NCBI GenBank assembly: GCA_900552525.1
Contig: UNSK01000005.1
Location: 1-64,000, forward strand
Direction: 5' to 3'
Source: Candidatus Gastranaerophilales bacterium
GTDB taxonomy: Bacteria > Cyanobacteriota > Vampirovibrionia > Gastranaerophilales > Gastranaerophilaceae
DNA: 64,000 nucleotides
The notes under the pieces were generated by a model. It had not been told where the DNA came from, did no database searches, and saw only the letters and a list, made by a program, of their open reading frames with translations. Position numbers and translations under genes: made by a program. This document shows positions 42,222 through 51,433 of this stretch, piece after piece; the first letter of the stretch is position 1, and every line of letters starts with the position of its first letter.

Positions 42222-44465
42222 ATGGAATATAATTTTTTGGATAGCTCAGTTGATACAGAAAATATTAATTTACCGGAAGCGGGCTGCATTAATAAATTTC
42301 TCTTAAAGAATAATTACGCTGAAATTATCAAAGCTGTAGATTTTTTCAATTCGGACGATATACTTCTATACGTTCACGGTTTTTTAGGAACAGGTAAGAG
42401 GCAGTTTATAAATTATGTTTCTGAATTTATTAATAAAGATGTAATAAAATTAGAATATTATTGCAAAGCATCTACTGTATGCGATGATATTCTAATTTCA
42501 TTTATTGATGTTATTGAAAAAACCACACTTTCTAAAGCCGTTAATATTAACGCAAAAGTAACAACACTTTCTGTAAAATTACAGCAGTACATTTCTTCTA
42601 TAAAAAAGCCTTTTGTAATAATACTTCATTCTTACGACGATATTAGTGCTGAAAATAATGGATTGGTAATTGACTTCCTTGAAAAACTATCTCAGCTGAC
42701 AAACGTCAAAATAATAGCATCTACAAGAGCGATGACACCTGGTATTTTTGGAAGCATAAAGGTCGGTAAAAAAGTATTTCTTAAAGCTTTTTCTAAAGAT
42801 ATATTTCGCGAATTTATTTCTTCTTACCAGATAACCGGTACTGATACGGTTTTAGAAGATTTTTATAAATATACAAGAGGATATTACTACTACACAGCAC
42901 TATCACTCAAAATTGTACAGGCAATGAAAGCTCAGCTCGGAGATTTTCTGGGGAAATTTGCACAGTCTGGAATGAGCTTTGATTCGTATCTCGGGCTAAC
43001 TTACATCAATATGGTTCCTGCAACTATTCGGAACTTTTTCTGGTTTCTTAGAACTGTAAGACACGGATTAACATTAAATGCTCTTGCTGTTTTTGAACTG
43101 TATGACGAGTTTTCGCTTGAGTACCTGAAAAATAATTTAATGATATTTCAGGTTGGCGAAACTGTTTACGTTCAAGATTATTTCCAGCAGAATATTGATA
43201 TTTCAATCCCGGCAAAGACAGAAATAAAACTGCATAAATATATTATAAATATTTATGAAAAGCAGCTTAAAGAGCCGCTTCAAACTCGTGAAATTATGAT
43301 TTCAAGACATGCTTTGAGAGCAGAAATCGAATATCATAATAAACGAATTGGTGAAATAGAAAGCGGAAAAAATCCACAGCCGCAGATTGTAGAAACAGTA
43401 ACCCCAAGAATAAAAACTGAAACAATTGAAAAATCTCCAACTATTGATGAAAAATTTAAACGAGCAAAAAAACTTGCTGAAGAAAAGAAAAATACAGAAG
43501 CCATTGAAACATTTATTGAAATTATAAATTCCCCGGAAGTTGATATACACACCCTTATTGAAACAAGAATGCTTCTAGCACGTTTATACAAAGAAATTGG
43601 CGATTATCAAACGGCACAGCATTATTATGAGCTGGTTGAACTTTTCTACAAAAAAAATAATGAGGTTATAAACTTAAATTATTTGTATTATGAACTCACT
43701 GACCTGTATTTTCTGATGTACAAAAATGAAAGAGCAATTGAAACTATAAAAAAAGTAATTTATTCAGTTGATACACCTCAATCACTTATGGTTTCATCTT
43801 GCACACTGCTGGGTAATATTTATTCTGCGATGAACAATCCAGATGAAGCATATTCTTATTATCAGAAAGCACTTGAGTCACTTGATGATAATACTACAAA
43901 TGAAACCCGTGCAGAGCTTTATTTTAAATACGCTCTTGCAAATGATGACAGGCAGGATGAAAAAAATGCATTCGAATATTATGCAAAATGCATAACTATA
44001 GGCGGAAGAAATCCTTACAAAGTTCTTGCATATTCCAACATGGGCTCCTGTTACTTTGATAATGAAAATCTTTCAGATGCCAGAGATTGTTTTACAAAAG
44101 CTTATGATATAGAAAAGTCAAATAACAATTATGACGGAATTTATTATAATGCATCATATCTTGCAAAAATCTGCATAAAAGAAAAAGACAAAAAGGCTCT
44201 TGAATACCTGATTGAAGCAAAACAAAGCGCCGAGTTTATAAATGAAGATTTCTATCTGCTTGAAGCAACGCTGGCTCTGGGGGATTATTATTACAATAAC
44301 ATCTCACTTAACAAGAAAGCACTTATTGAATACTTTAAGGCAAGAAGAATAGCACAAACTTTAGGCGATTCTATTAACATATCCAAAATAGAGGCTAGAG
44401 TAAAAGATATGAAACTGCGTATGGATAAGGATGTTTTTAGTGATTTAGAAAGAAAATATGGATAA
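42222..44465 (+). CDS. P-loop NTPase-TPR protein, STAND-like
   Basis: 747 residues. An N-terminal P-loop domain has LYVHGFLGTGKRQFI at 49-63, where Arg60 replaces the usual Ser/Thr after the Lys of Walker A. A Walker B-like strand FVIILHSYDD is near 125, and a sensor-like VKIIASTRA near 165. A winged-helix-like region (about 260-330) and a charged linker follow. The C-terminal 300 residues are TPR-like: YQTAQHYYELVELFYKKNN, PDEAYSYYQKALESLDDNTT, LSDARDCFTKAYDIEKSNNN. The order NTPase, winged helix, repeats is that of STAND signalling ATPases, some of which are immune sensors. No effector domain is present. It overlaps rsmG by 8 nt. Confidence 0.75.
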   Translation: MEYNFLDSSVDTENINLPEAGCINKFLLKNNYAEIIKAVDFFNSDDILLYVHGFLGTGKRQFINYVSEFINKDVIKLEYYCKASTVCDDILISFIDVIEKTTLSKAVNINAKVTTLSVKLQQYISSIKKPFVIILHSYDDISAENNGLVIDFLEKLSQLTNVKIIASTRAMTPGIFGSIKVGKKVFLKAFSKDIFREFISSYQITGTDTVLEDFYKYTRGYYYYTALSLKIVQAMKAQLGDFLGKFAQSGMSFDSYLGLTYINMVPATIRNFFWFLRTVRHGLTLNALAVFELYDEFSLEYLKNNLMIFQVGETVYVQDYFQQNIDISIPAKTEIKLHKYIINIYEKQLKEPLQTREIMISRHALRAEIEYHNKRIGEIESGKNPQPQIVETVTPRIKTETIEKSPTIDEKFKRAKKLAEEKKNTEAIETFIEIINSPEVDIHTLIETRMLLARLYKEIGDYQTAQHYYELVELFYKKNNEVINLNYLYYELTDLYFLMYKNERAIETIKKVIYSVDTPQSLMVSSCTLLGNIYSAMNNPDEAYSYYQKALESLDDNTTNETRAELYFKYALANDDRQDEKNAFEYYAKCITIGGRNPYKVLAYSNMGSCYFDNENLSDARDCFTKAYDIEKSNNNYDGIYYNASYLAKICIKEKDKKALEYLIEAKQSAEFINEDFYLLEATLALGDYYYNNISLNKKALIEYFKARRIAQTLGDSINISKIEARVKDMKLRMDKDVFSDLERKYG

Positions 44466-45066
44466 ACTTAAGATTAAAGCTGATTTTACAAAATATATCG
44501 AAGTGTTTTTGCAGAAGAACGCAAAACTTAACCTAATTTCAAAAAATGATGAAAAATTACTTTTTGAAAAACATATTTATGACTCTCTTGGAATAAAATT
44601 ATTTTTTGAAAAATATAATATTACCGCCGGAGATATTCTTGATATTGGCTGCGGAGGTGGATTTCCCTGCGTTCCTATTGCAATTGAATTCCCTGAATTT
44701 AATGTTACTGGACTTGACAGCATAAGAAAAAAAATTAACGCAATCAATGAAATAAAAGAAGAATTGATGTTAACAAACTTAACAACTATATGTGACAGGG
44801 TTGAAAATATAAAAAATAAAAAATTCGATGTAATTACAAGCCGTGCGGTAGCAGATTTAAGTAAAATTTGTGAATATGCACTACCGCTTTTGAAAGCCGG
44901 CGGGTATTTTGCTGCTTACAAATCTAGAAAAGCACAGGAAGAAATTAGAAATGCAATAAAAGTTCTCGCAAAAAATAATGCAAAAATTGATGAAATTATT
45001 ACGTATACTTTGCCATTAGATGAAGTTTTTGAAAGAAATTTAATTATTATTTCAAAACAGCCTTAA
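44458..45066 (+). CDS. rsmG: 16S rRNA (guanine-527-N7)-methyltransferase
   Basis: 202 residues, the usual length of RsmG/GidB. The SAM-binding motif is GDILDIGCGGGFPCVPIAIE near residue 59; NLISKNDEKLLFEKHIYDSL near 26 and DVITSRAVADLSKICEYALP near 121 are family segments. Its start lies 8 nt inside the NTPase-TPR gene. The 3' end overlaps convergent waaA by 20 nt. Confidence 0.95.
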   Translation: MDKLKIKADFTKYIEVFLQKNAKLNLISKNDEKLLFEKHIYDSLGIKLFFEKYNITAGDILDIGCGGGFPCVPIAIEFPEFNVTGLDSIRKKINAINEIKEELMLTNLTTICDRVENIKNKKFDVITSRAVADLSKICEYALPLLKAGGYFAAYKSRKAQEEIRNAIKVLAKNNAKIDEIITYTLPLDEVFERNLIIISKQP

Positions 45067-46297
45067 GTTTATCAATCACAAAATTTATTGCACCGCGTTG
45101 AGCCTCAAACACTTTCTGAGAAGCCTCTTTTGTTCTGTCATACTCCGCCTGGTTTTCCAAAAGATTTTTAAGATACTCAAACATTTCTTCCGGAGTTTTG
45201 ATGACCTTGCCTGCACCGGATTTACATAAAATATCATAAATGTCTTTAAAATTAAAAATAGACGGGCCTGACACAACCGGCTTTTCATAAATTGCAGCCT
45301 CAAGCGGATTGTGACCGCCTGTTTTGTTAAAGCTTCCTCCAATAAATGCAAGATGACATATTGAATACATTTTCTTTAATTCACCCAGTGTATCAAGAAT
45401 TATTACATCAATTTCACAGCTAAATTTATCATTGCAGGAACGAAGACCGTAAGAAAGGTTATATTTTTCTAACAGGTTTTTAATATCAGGAACCCGTTCC
45501 ATGTGTCTTGGAGCTATTAATAATTTTAAATCCCCGAATTTTTCTTTAAGTTTTTTATAATTATTTATAACTATTTCATTTTCCGGTTTATGCGTACTTC
45601 CTGCAAGAAGAATACGGAAATTTTCCTGCCCTATATCGACATTTTCATCTGTTCTTTTGACATCAAATTTCAGATTTCCCATCATTTCAACATTTTCACG
45701 TTTCATCCCAATAGAAACAAATTTATCCATATCCTCAATACTTTGTGCATATACAGCACAATAGTTCTGCAATATTTTCTTAAAGAAAAATTTCATTCGT
45801 CTATACTGACCATATGATTTATCTGAAATTCTTGCATTTATGATAAACAGAGGAATACCGCGTTTTTTACAACTATAGGCAAAATACGGCCAGATTTCCG
45901 TTTCTACTATAATCGAAACCTGAGGTTTTATTCTTGCCAAGAACCTGTTTACCGAAACCGGCATATCAAAAGGGAAGTAAGTAATATAATCTGCCAGTTC
46001 CGCATATTTTTTCTGTGCAATCTGCTGGCCAGCGTATGTAAATGTCGTTACTACAATTTTATTTTCCGGAAAGTTTGCACGAATCGATTTAAGCAGATTT
46101 TCTATTGCTAAAGCTTCACCTACAGAGCAGCAATGAATGTGTATTACTTTATCCTCTTTTGTAAATTCTTTGACGTAAGCAAATTTTTCCTTCCATCCAT
46201 GTGACTTTTTGTGAATAACACGTTCAACAAAATAAAAGGGAAGAAATAAATAAAATAAAATTGTAATTATAATTTCTAAAAGAAGCATTTTCAGCAC
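45047..46297 (-). CDS. waaA: 3-deoxy-D-manno-octulosonic acid (Kdo) transferase
   Basis: 416 residues. Adds Kdo to lipid A precursor at the inner membrane, which marks an LPS outer membrane. It has an N-terminal membrane helix, then HCCSVGEALAIENLLKSIR near residue 50 with the catalytic Glu of the family, VVTTFTYAGQQIAQKK near 80, VETEIWPYFAYSCKKRGIP near 131, NARISDKSYGQYRRMK near 152, and the GT-B Kdo-binding FIGGSFNKTGGHNPLEAAIY near 315. It follows the glycosyltransferase gene at 46298 with no gap, so they are one operon. Confidence 0.94.
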   Translation of the reverse strand: MLKMLLLEIIITILFYLFLPFYFVERVIHKKSHGWKEKFAYVKEFTKEDKVIHIHCCSVGEALAIENLLKSIRANFPENKIVVTTFTYAGQQIAQKKYAELADYITYFPFDMPVSVNRFLARIKPQVSIIVETEIWPYFAYSCKKRGIPLFIINARISDKSYGQYRRMKFFFKKILQNYCAVYAQSIEDMDKFVSIGMKRENVEMMGNLKFDVKRTDENVDIGQENFRILLAGSTHKPENEIVINNYKKLKEKFGDLKLLIAPRHMERVPDIKNLLEKYNLSYGLRSCNDKFSCEIDVIILDTLGELKKMYSICHLAFIGGSFNKTGGHNPLEAAIYEKPVVSGPSIFNFKDIYDILCKSGAGKVIKTPEEMFEYLKNLLENQAEYDRTKEASQKVFEAQRGAINFVIDKLKAVLK

Positions 46298-47023
46298 CTA
46301 CTGATAATATTTATCAAGCCATTTAGTAGGTTTAACGTACCTTAATCCGCCTTTTCCCATAAAACCTTTATAAGCCTGTTCCGGAGTTGGTCTGCCGTGG
46401 AATACTATAATTTTAGCATTCTCAGGGTCTTTTGGCATCAAGAAAAAATTAAGCGGGAATGGCTGCAGGCAATTTCGTTTAAAACTTACACACCAATCAG
46501 AACCCCAATATTTAAGAATACCTTTTCTATCCATTTCGTAAGAAAGGAATGCCTGTTCATTTTTATAATCGTGTCTTATTTCATTACCTAGTTTATAAAA
46601 GTTTTCCAAAACATCCGGATGTTTTCCCACTTCAAATCTAAAAACAGACGAGTTGCCAATAATATCATCCGGGAAATCCCAATCTTTTACAATAAGAAAT
46701 TCTCCTTCAGCCTCGAAGAAAGGAGTTAAATCAGACCGAATTACAATATCCAAATCAAGGAAAAGAGCTGTCCCTTCTAAATCAGCAAGCTTTTCATTAA
46801 ATAAAGAAAGCTTTCTCCAGCCTTTATCACCGATATTAGGATTATCTTCATACGGAGGCAGTTCTCTTGTTTCAATACCTTCTGCAAGACCTTCGCTGTT
46901 GTCAGTAAAACACACGAATCTATGCGGAATCGATAGATTTTTCTCAACCATGTGATACAATCTGTTCACATATTCCGGACCGAATTTTGTACCCCATTTG
47001 ATGCAAATAACGTTTTTTGTCAT
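46298..47023 (-). CDS. Predicted GT-A glycosyltransferase
   Basis: 241 residues. VNRLYHMVEKNLSIPHRFVC then FTDNSEGL near residue 41 and GTALFLDLDIVIRSDLTPFF with a D-x-D motif near 89-91 are typical of small GT-A enzymes; SDWCVSFKRNC near 178 and VFHGRPTPEQA near 215 would be acceptor or metal-ligand regions. No signal peptide or membrane helix, so it would act on the cytoplasmic face. It lies directly upstream of waaA, suggesting lipopolysaccharide core decoration (inference from context). GGAGGGA precedes the ATG. Confidence 0.75.
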   Translation of the reverse strand: MTKNVICIKWGTKFGPEYVNRLYHMVEKNLSIPHRFVCFTDNSEGLAEGIETRELPPYEDNPNIGDKGWRKLSLFNEKLADLEGTALFLDLDIVIRSDLTPFFEAEGEFLIVKDWDFPDDIIGNSSVFRFEVGKHPDVLENFYKLGNEIRHDYKNEQAFLSYEMDRKGILKYWGSDWCVSFKRNCLQPFPLNFFLMPKDPENAKIIVFHGRPTPEQAYKGFMGKGGLRYVKPTKWLDKYYQ

Positions 47024-47060
47024 ACTCCCTCCGATAAACTTATGGTTCTAATTATATTAC

Positions 47061-47090
47061 AAAAAAATAAAAAGGACAATGAATGTCCTT
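47061..47090 (-). terminator. Terminator of the flagellar operon
   Basis: On the minus strand the stem AAGGACA / TGTCCTT (47072-47090, 5-nt loop) is followed by TTTATTTTTTT. It is about 100 nt beyond the flgL stop. A second weaker CTTCCG/CGGAAG stem lies between (around 47149-47177). Confidence 0.75.
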
Positions 47091-47185
47091 AAAAATGGTA
47101 AGTATATTAAAATTGTAGACTATATAATATTTATTTTTTTATAATTTACTTCCGCTCTTCATCCGTGAGGAACGGAAGCTTATTT

Positions 47186-48298
47186 TTACATGTAATTCAA
47201 CAAACTCATACCCATTGAGGCAGAGGTTACCTGCAAGCTTGCCTGATATGCATACTGAGCCTGCATCCATTCTGTTATCGCTGTTGTAATATCAATATCT
47301 TTTATTTGTGAAAGATAAGCTGTCAAATTATCACCATTTGTTTCAAGAGTTGAAGTAGACATTTCCATACGGTTGTATACTCCGCCGAATTTGGTCTGCT
47401 CTGTTGTAATAGTATTTAGAGAATCCGAGAACATATCCAGAGTTGAATTCATTTCTGCATAACCCTCTTGAACCATAGCATCATCTCCAGCTTCGAGCCC
47501 TTCAACAACAGTCCCCAGAGAATTACTAAGTTTTCTCAATGCACCCATAACCCCTACAGCTTCTTCTTCCGCGCCGTCAGTTAAATCTGCAACATCACCG
47601 GTATATTCTACCCCGTTTTCATATTTATAAACCTTTTGCCCAGTACCTGCATCTGTTGATTCTATTACACGCTTGCCGTTAGCATCAGTATAAACACCGT
47701 TACCTGGTTCTACAGCTGATTTATAATAACCAAAAACCTTATCTCCTGTAGTGTTTATTACTTCAAAAACCCCGTCTGCAACTTCTGTTTGTCTTATATA
47801 ATCTTTGTTATCATAAGGTGTTCCATTATAAATAATATCACCATTTTCAGCCTGCTCATACGGCAAAATCTTAGTATTCGTTCCGCCAAAAATATAATTA
47901 TCATTATATTCAGTATTCGCAAGATCTACCATTGTCTTTGTAATTTCATCAATCTCAACCTTCAAAGCTTCAAGAGAAGATTTACCGTACGTCTGGTTGT
48001 TTGCCTGTACTGCCTTATCCCATGCAGTAGAAAGATAACCGGTTGCTAAATCCATCAAATCATCAAGAGTGCTTAGCTCTGTCATAGCCATTTCTACGTT
48101 TTTAGAAAAAATATCAATTTGACCTAGCTGTCTATTTGTATTCAAAATATTTACAGCAGCAATCGGGTTGTCTGTAATATTATTAACCTTGCTGCCGGAA
48201 GCTAATTGCTGGGTTAACTTATTATAGTTGCTAAGCTGCTTTTGCATATCAGCTATAAGCTGTGAATATCTGCCTGATGTAGAAATTCTGTTTACCAT
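47186..48298 (-). CDS. flgL: Flagellar hook-filament junction protein FlgL
   Basis: 370 residues. The N-terminal flagellin-like helix MVNRISTSGRYSQLIADMQK and LTQQLASGSKVNNITDNPIA matches FlgL. The C-terminal helix has TAYLSQIKDIDITTAITEWM then QAQYAYQASLQVTSASMG. The central part is a variable domain with DANGKRV and YENGVEYT segments. It is exported by the flagellar secretion system and connects hook to filament together with FlgK. Last gene of the operon, 5 nt after flgK, with an AGGAGGT ribosome site. Confidence 0.93.
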   Translation of the reverse strand: MVNRISTSGRYSQLIADMQKQLSNYNKLTQQLASGSKVNNITDNPIAAVNILNTNRQLGQIDIFSKNVEMAMTELSTLDDLMDLATGYLSTAWDKAVQANNQTYGKSSLEALKVEIDEITKTMVDLANTEYNDNYIFGGTNTKILPYEQAENGDIIYNGTPYDNKDYIRQTEVADGVFEVINTTGDKVFGYYKSAVEPGNGVYTDANGKRVIESTDAGTGQKVYKYENGVEYTGDVADLTDGAEEEAVGVMGALRKLSNSLGTVVEGLEAGDDAMVQEGYAEMNSTLDMFSDSLNTITTEQTKFGGVYNRMEMSTSTLETNGDNLTAYLSQIKDIDITTAITEWMQAQYAYQASLQVTSASMGMSLLNYM

Positions 48299-48303
48299 AT
48301 CAA

Positions 48304-49911
48304 TTAACCTCCTAAGCTCATAAGCACATCAAGACAGCTATTGCAGGTATTAAACACCTGAGCAGCTGCAGAATATGCGGTTTGATACTTTACTAAATCT
48401 ACCAGCTCTTCATTCAAATCAACACCTGTTGCATCTTTAATCTTGCTTTCGATAGAGTTAATCACTTCTGACTGTGTGTCGTATAAAGACTGAATATTGC
48501 TTCCTGCTGATGCTACTTTACCAACAAGTCCAGTATAAAAGTCTTCAAGCGACATACCATCAAGGTCTGCAATTTTTTGAGTTCTTGTTCCAAGCATATC
48601 AACTACGTTTTGAGCATTACCAATAGCATTTTCATCAAAGTTAGTTGCAGGGTCGCCAAAATATGCACAGGCAATCTTCCAGCAGCCGTCATCTGTAAGC
48701 AAATCTGAGTTAATCTGTATGTTTCCTGCAGTAATTCCCTGTCCTGTACCGTCTGCCCCGACAAAAATTAGATTATCCGCTGTTGTTGCCTGCAGTTTTG
48801 TCGTATCATCAGGATTAATGCAATAAGCGCCGTTTCTGGTATTCAAGTCATTGAAGATATCTGCAATTGACTGTGCCAGCTTGTCCAGTCCTTTCATAAC
48901 TGTTCCGGCATTAATTCCATTCTCACCATCCCCGTTATCTGTTGCAAAGTGAAGCAGTCCTCCAAGTGCACCTGAGGTTATATCTGCATTAGCATTTTTA
49001 TTAATTACCTCGCCTGTTTCAGGATTTACAATACTAATAACTGCATTTTCGCCATCCCAGTCATCAGGATAAGCTATTGGAGGATTTTGAGAATCGCAAT
49101 ATGATTTTGCGGTCTGGATTTCAAGTTTTCCGGTAACTTCTGCGCATTTTACAACAGCAGTATCTCCTATATAAAGATTTACCGCACCATTATGTTTTTC
49201 AACGACTTTGATATCTGTAAATTCTGCAATTTCATTCAAAATCAAGTCACGTTTATCAAGAAGGTTATTTGCCTCAAGAGTACCTGTCTGCGTTGTAATA
49301 AGGGCTTTATTTACGCTTGCAAGTTCTTCAAGCTTATTATTAAGCTCTCTATATTGAACGTAAATTTTTGAATTTTCAAGACTTTCCTGACTTACGCCGT
49401 CACCAAGAGCCTTCGTAGTATTTTCCTGAAGCTGCTGGTATTTTGAATTCATTGTTGAAGTCAAAGTCTTTGCCGTTTCTATGAAGTTTATTCTGGCAGT
49501 AGAACTTGCAGGATATTCATTAAGGTTATTCAAAGCTTCATAAAAATCAGAAAGTGCTCCGTCTATACCGGTTCCTTCTAAATCATTTAAAATTGATGCA
49601 AGGTCTCCAAGCCCGTCAAGCTGCTGTCCAAGCTTACTTTGCTCTGACAGCTGGGTTCTGTAATAGTTATTTAGATACTCATCATTGTATCGTATAACAT
49701 TTGCAATCTTTACACCGCCATTAGCCTTTATCTGGTTATTAACATTGTTACCTATAGCACCTGCAATATTTCTTGTCTGCAAATTTACACGCTGTTTATG
49801 ATACCCTTCGGTATTCATATTCGCAACGTTATGCGATACAACGCTTATTGCTTTTTCGTTTACTGAAAGCGTATTTGCTGTCATATTCAGTGATGATAAC
49901 AAGCTAACCAT
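48304..49911 (-). CDS. flgK: Flagellar hook-associated protein FlgK
   Basis: 535 residues. The rod/hook N-terminal motif is ISVVSHNVANMNTEGYHKQR near residue 23. FYEALNNLNEYPASSTARIN near 116 is a family segment. The C-terminal helix LVDLVKYQTAYSAAAQVFNT matches the FlgK end. It forms the first hook-filament junction layer. Its export chaperone FlgN is encoded next to it. Confidence 0.94.
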   Translation of the reverse strand: MVSLLSSLNMTANTLSVNEKAISVVSHNVANMNTEGYHKQRVNLQTRNIAGAIGNNVNNQIKANGGVKIANVIRYNDEYLNNYYRTQLSEQSKLGQQLDGLGDLASILNDLEGTGIDGALSDFYEALNNLNEYPASSTARINFIETAKTLTSTMNSKYQQLQENTTKALGDGVSQESLENSKIYVQYRELNNKLEELASVNKALITTQTGTLEANNLLDKRDLILNEIAEFTDIKVVEKHNGAVNLYIGDTAVVKCAEVTGKLEIQTAKSYCDSQNPPIAYPDDWDGENAVISIVNPETGEVINKNANADITSGALGGLLHFATDNGDGENGINAGTVMKGLDKLAQSIADIFNDLNTRNGAYCINPDDTTKLQATTADNLIFVGADGTGQGITAGNIQINSDLLTDDGCWKIACAYFGDPATNFDENAIGNAQNVVDMLGTRTQKIADLDGMSLEDFYTGLVGKVASAGSNIQSLYDTQSEVINSIESKIKDATGVDLNEELVDLVKYQTAYSAAAQVFNTCNSCLDVLMSLGG

Positions 49912-49970
49912 GATTTACCTCATTTTATTTTGTTTCATGCAACTCAGATTTAATAAAGGCTGTTATGCCT

Positions 49971-50468
49971 CTATATTTCTTCGTTTATGGTCCACAAGTC
50001 GTATTCTTGTGAGTCTGTTTTGCCTGCTCCGTTATAATTACATCCTTGAGGAGCAAATGCATCAATTATTGTTTCCAACATCTTGTTAGAGATTATGATG
50101 CCATGCTTTAATAATTCCACATTTTGATTATTTAATAACATTAATTCAGGAATAAGTTTACAAATCTTTACTTTTCTTTCTGATAACGCATCAACATATT
50201 CCGGAGCTTCCTTCTCTGCAACAGCGATAAAACCTGACATATTGGTATCTTCACCGTTGATTTGAACAGCCAATTCTTTTCGGGAATTATTTAATTTCAC
50301 AATTTGATTGTTCAGTGCAATAATTTTATTATCCAGAACTCCTAAATCGTCAGGCTTTGCTTTTTTTAGAATTTCTTTCTTTTCGGAAAAATATTCTTTC
50401 ATTTTTGAATAAGCATTAATCTCTTCGTCCAAAATATCTATTAAATTTTGAAATAATTTTTTATCCAT
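49971..50468 (-). CDS. FlgN-like flagellar export chaperone
   Basis: 165 residues, almost entirely helical: LFQNLIDILDEEINAYSKMK then EYFSEKKEILKKAKPDDL, later LMLLNNQNVELLKHGIIISN. Size, long-helix pattern and position directly upstream of flgK fit FlgN, the chaperone of FlgK and FlgL. FlgN sequences diverge strongly, so the call rests on pattern and place. Confidence 0.75.
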   Translation of the reverse strand: MDKKLFQNLIDILDEEINAYSKMKEYFSEKKEILKKAKPDDLGVLDNKIIALNNQIVKLNNSRKELAVQINGEDTNMSGFIAVAEKEAPEYVDALSERKVKICKLIPELMLLNNQNVELLKHGIIISNKMLETIIDAFAPQGCNYNGAGKTDSQEYDLWTINEEI

Positions 50469-50494
50469 TTTACGTTAATCCTGTAACCTCTACC

Positions 50495-51103
50495 CTAGAA
50501 TAAGTACTTAACAAATCTGTTGAATATACCTTCGTTCTGGTTTCTAGAAATAGCACCACGTCCTGAAAGTGCAAACTGTAGATTCGATACATTATATGAA
50601 TATATTTCGCCGTCTACATTAAGCCATCTAGGGTCAACAACACCGGTTACGATGAAATCCATTCTTTCGTTGCCGTTAACAAGAGTTTTCTTTCCCTGCA
50701 CAGCAAGATTTCCATTCGGAAGCTGCTGCACAACCTGAACTGCAATCTTGTCGCCGAAAGTCATTGAACGTCCGCCGGCAGCAGAGTTAGAAACTTCATT
50801 AGAACCACCGTAGCCGTTAGAATCTTTGAGCGAAAGTCCCAGCCATTTATTCAGAAAAGTTGTAAAAGTATCAACTGTGTTAGATGATTTTTCAGAAGAA
50901 TAGGTTAAGTTATCACTTACCGTAATATTTTCCTGCATTATTATTGATAACAAGTCGCCGATTTGATGCGCTTGAACACCGCCGAACAATGAGCGCGGAA
51001 CGCCTGCATAATTCTGAGTTGCACCCAGAGTAAACAGAGATTCTGCGTTTACAGTCATTGTTGTCATTGTTAATATAGCAATAGATATTAATACTCTTTT
51101 CAT
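50495..51103 (-). CDS. flgH: Flagellar L-ring protein FlgH without lipobox
   Basis: 202 residues. Forms the outer-membrane ring of the basal body. Typical segments: GDLLSIIMQENITVSDNLTY near residue 50, FGDKIAVQVVQQLPNGNLAV near 115, GKKTLVNGNERMDFIVTGVV, and DPRWLNVDGEIYSYNVSNLQ near 155. Unlike most FlgH it has a plain signal peptide (MKRVLISIAILTMTTMTVNA, then ESLF) with no Cys at the cleavage site, so it would not be a lipoprotein. Confidence 0.92.
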   Translation of the reverse strand: MKRVLISIAILTMTTMTVNAESLFTLGATQNYAGVPRSLFGGVQAHQIGDLLSIIMQENITVSDNLTYSSEKSSNTVDTFTTFLNKWLGLSLKDSNGYGGSNEVSNSAAGGRSMTFGDKIAVQVVQQLPNGNLAVQGKKTLVNGNERMDFIVTGVVDPRWLNVDGEIYSYNVSNLQFALSGRGAISRNQNEGIFNRFVKYLF

Positions 51104-51143
51104 TTCCTCTTCCTCATTTAGCCGGTTTAAATCCCCAACATCC

Positions 51144-51416
51144 CTAGCATAAGTATTCTGCTATAACACTTCTACCATACAGCAGACCATATTTTATGTC
51201 ATCGTCTGAAATATTGAATTCTCCAACAGTTTTTGCACATTCTCTCACTTCATTTACATCAATTCTATCCAGAAGTGTCTGCGCAGATGTTGTCTCAGTA
51301 CCTCTTGATACTTCTACATTTTCTGTTTCTTCCTGTTTCGGAAGTGTTCTTGCAGATTTAAACGCATTTAATGCGCTGAACTGTTGTACTGAATTTTGTT
51401 CTATTCTTGGTAACAT
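51144..51416 (-). CDS. Small flagellar-operon protein, FlgM-like candidate
   Basis: 90 residues between flgJ and flgH. The N-terminal half is polar and probably disordered (ALNAFKSARTLPKQEETENV), and the C-terminal half is helical (RIDVNEVRECAKTVGEFNIS, then DDDIKYGLLYGRSVIAEYLC). An unstructured half followed by short helices, the size and the place before flgN-flgK match FlgM, the anti-sigma-28 factor. Sequence similarity is too weak to be sure; it may be another operon-specific protein. Confidence 0.45.
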   Translation of the reverse strand: MLPRIEQNSVQQFSALNAFKSARTLPKQEETENVEVSRGTETTSAQTLLDRIDVNEVRECAKTVGEFNISDDDIKYGLLYGRSVIAEYLC

Positions 51417-51433
51417 TTATAATTTCCTTTACC

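Noticed and set aside
42222-44465. Defence island around the STAND-like gene
   Set aside because: Neighbours are plsY, pflA, rsmG and waaA, all housekeeping; no nuclease, methylase or integrase is adjacent.
47149-47177. Main terminator directly after flgL
   Set aside because: The CTTCCG/CGGAAG stem has a long loop and no T-run on the minus strand; the AAGGACA/TGTCCTT hairpin further on is much better.
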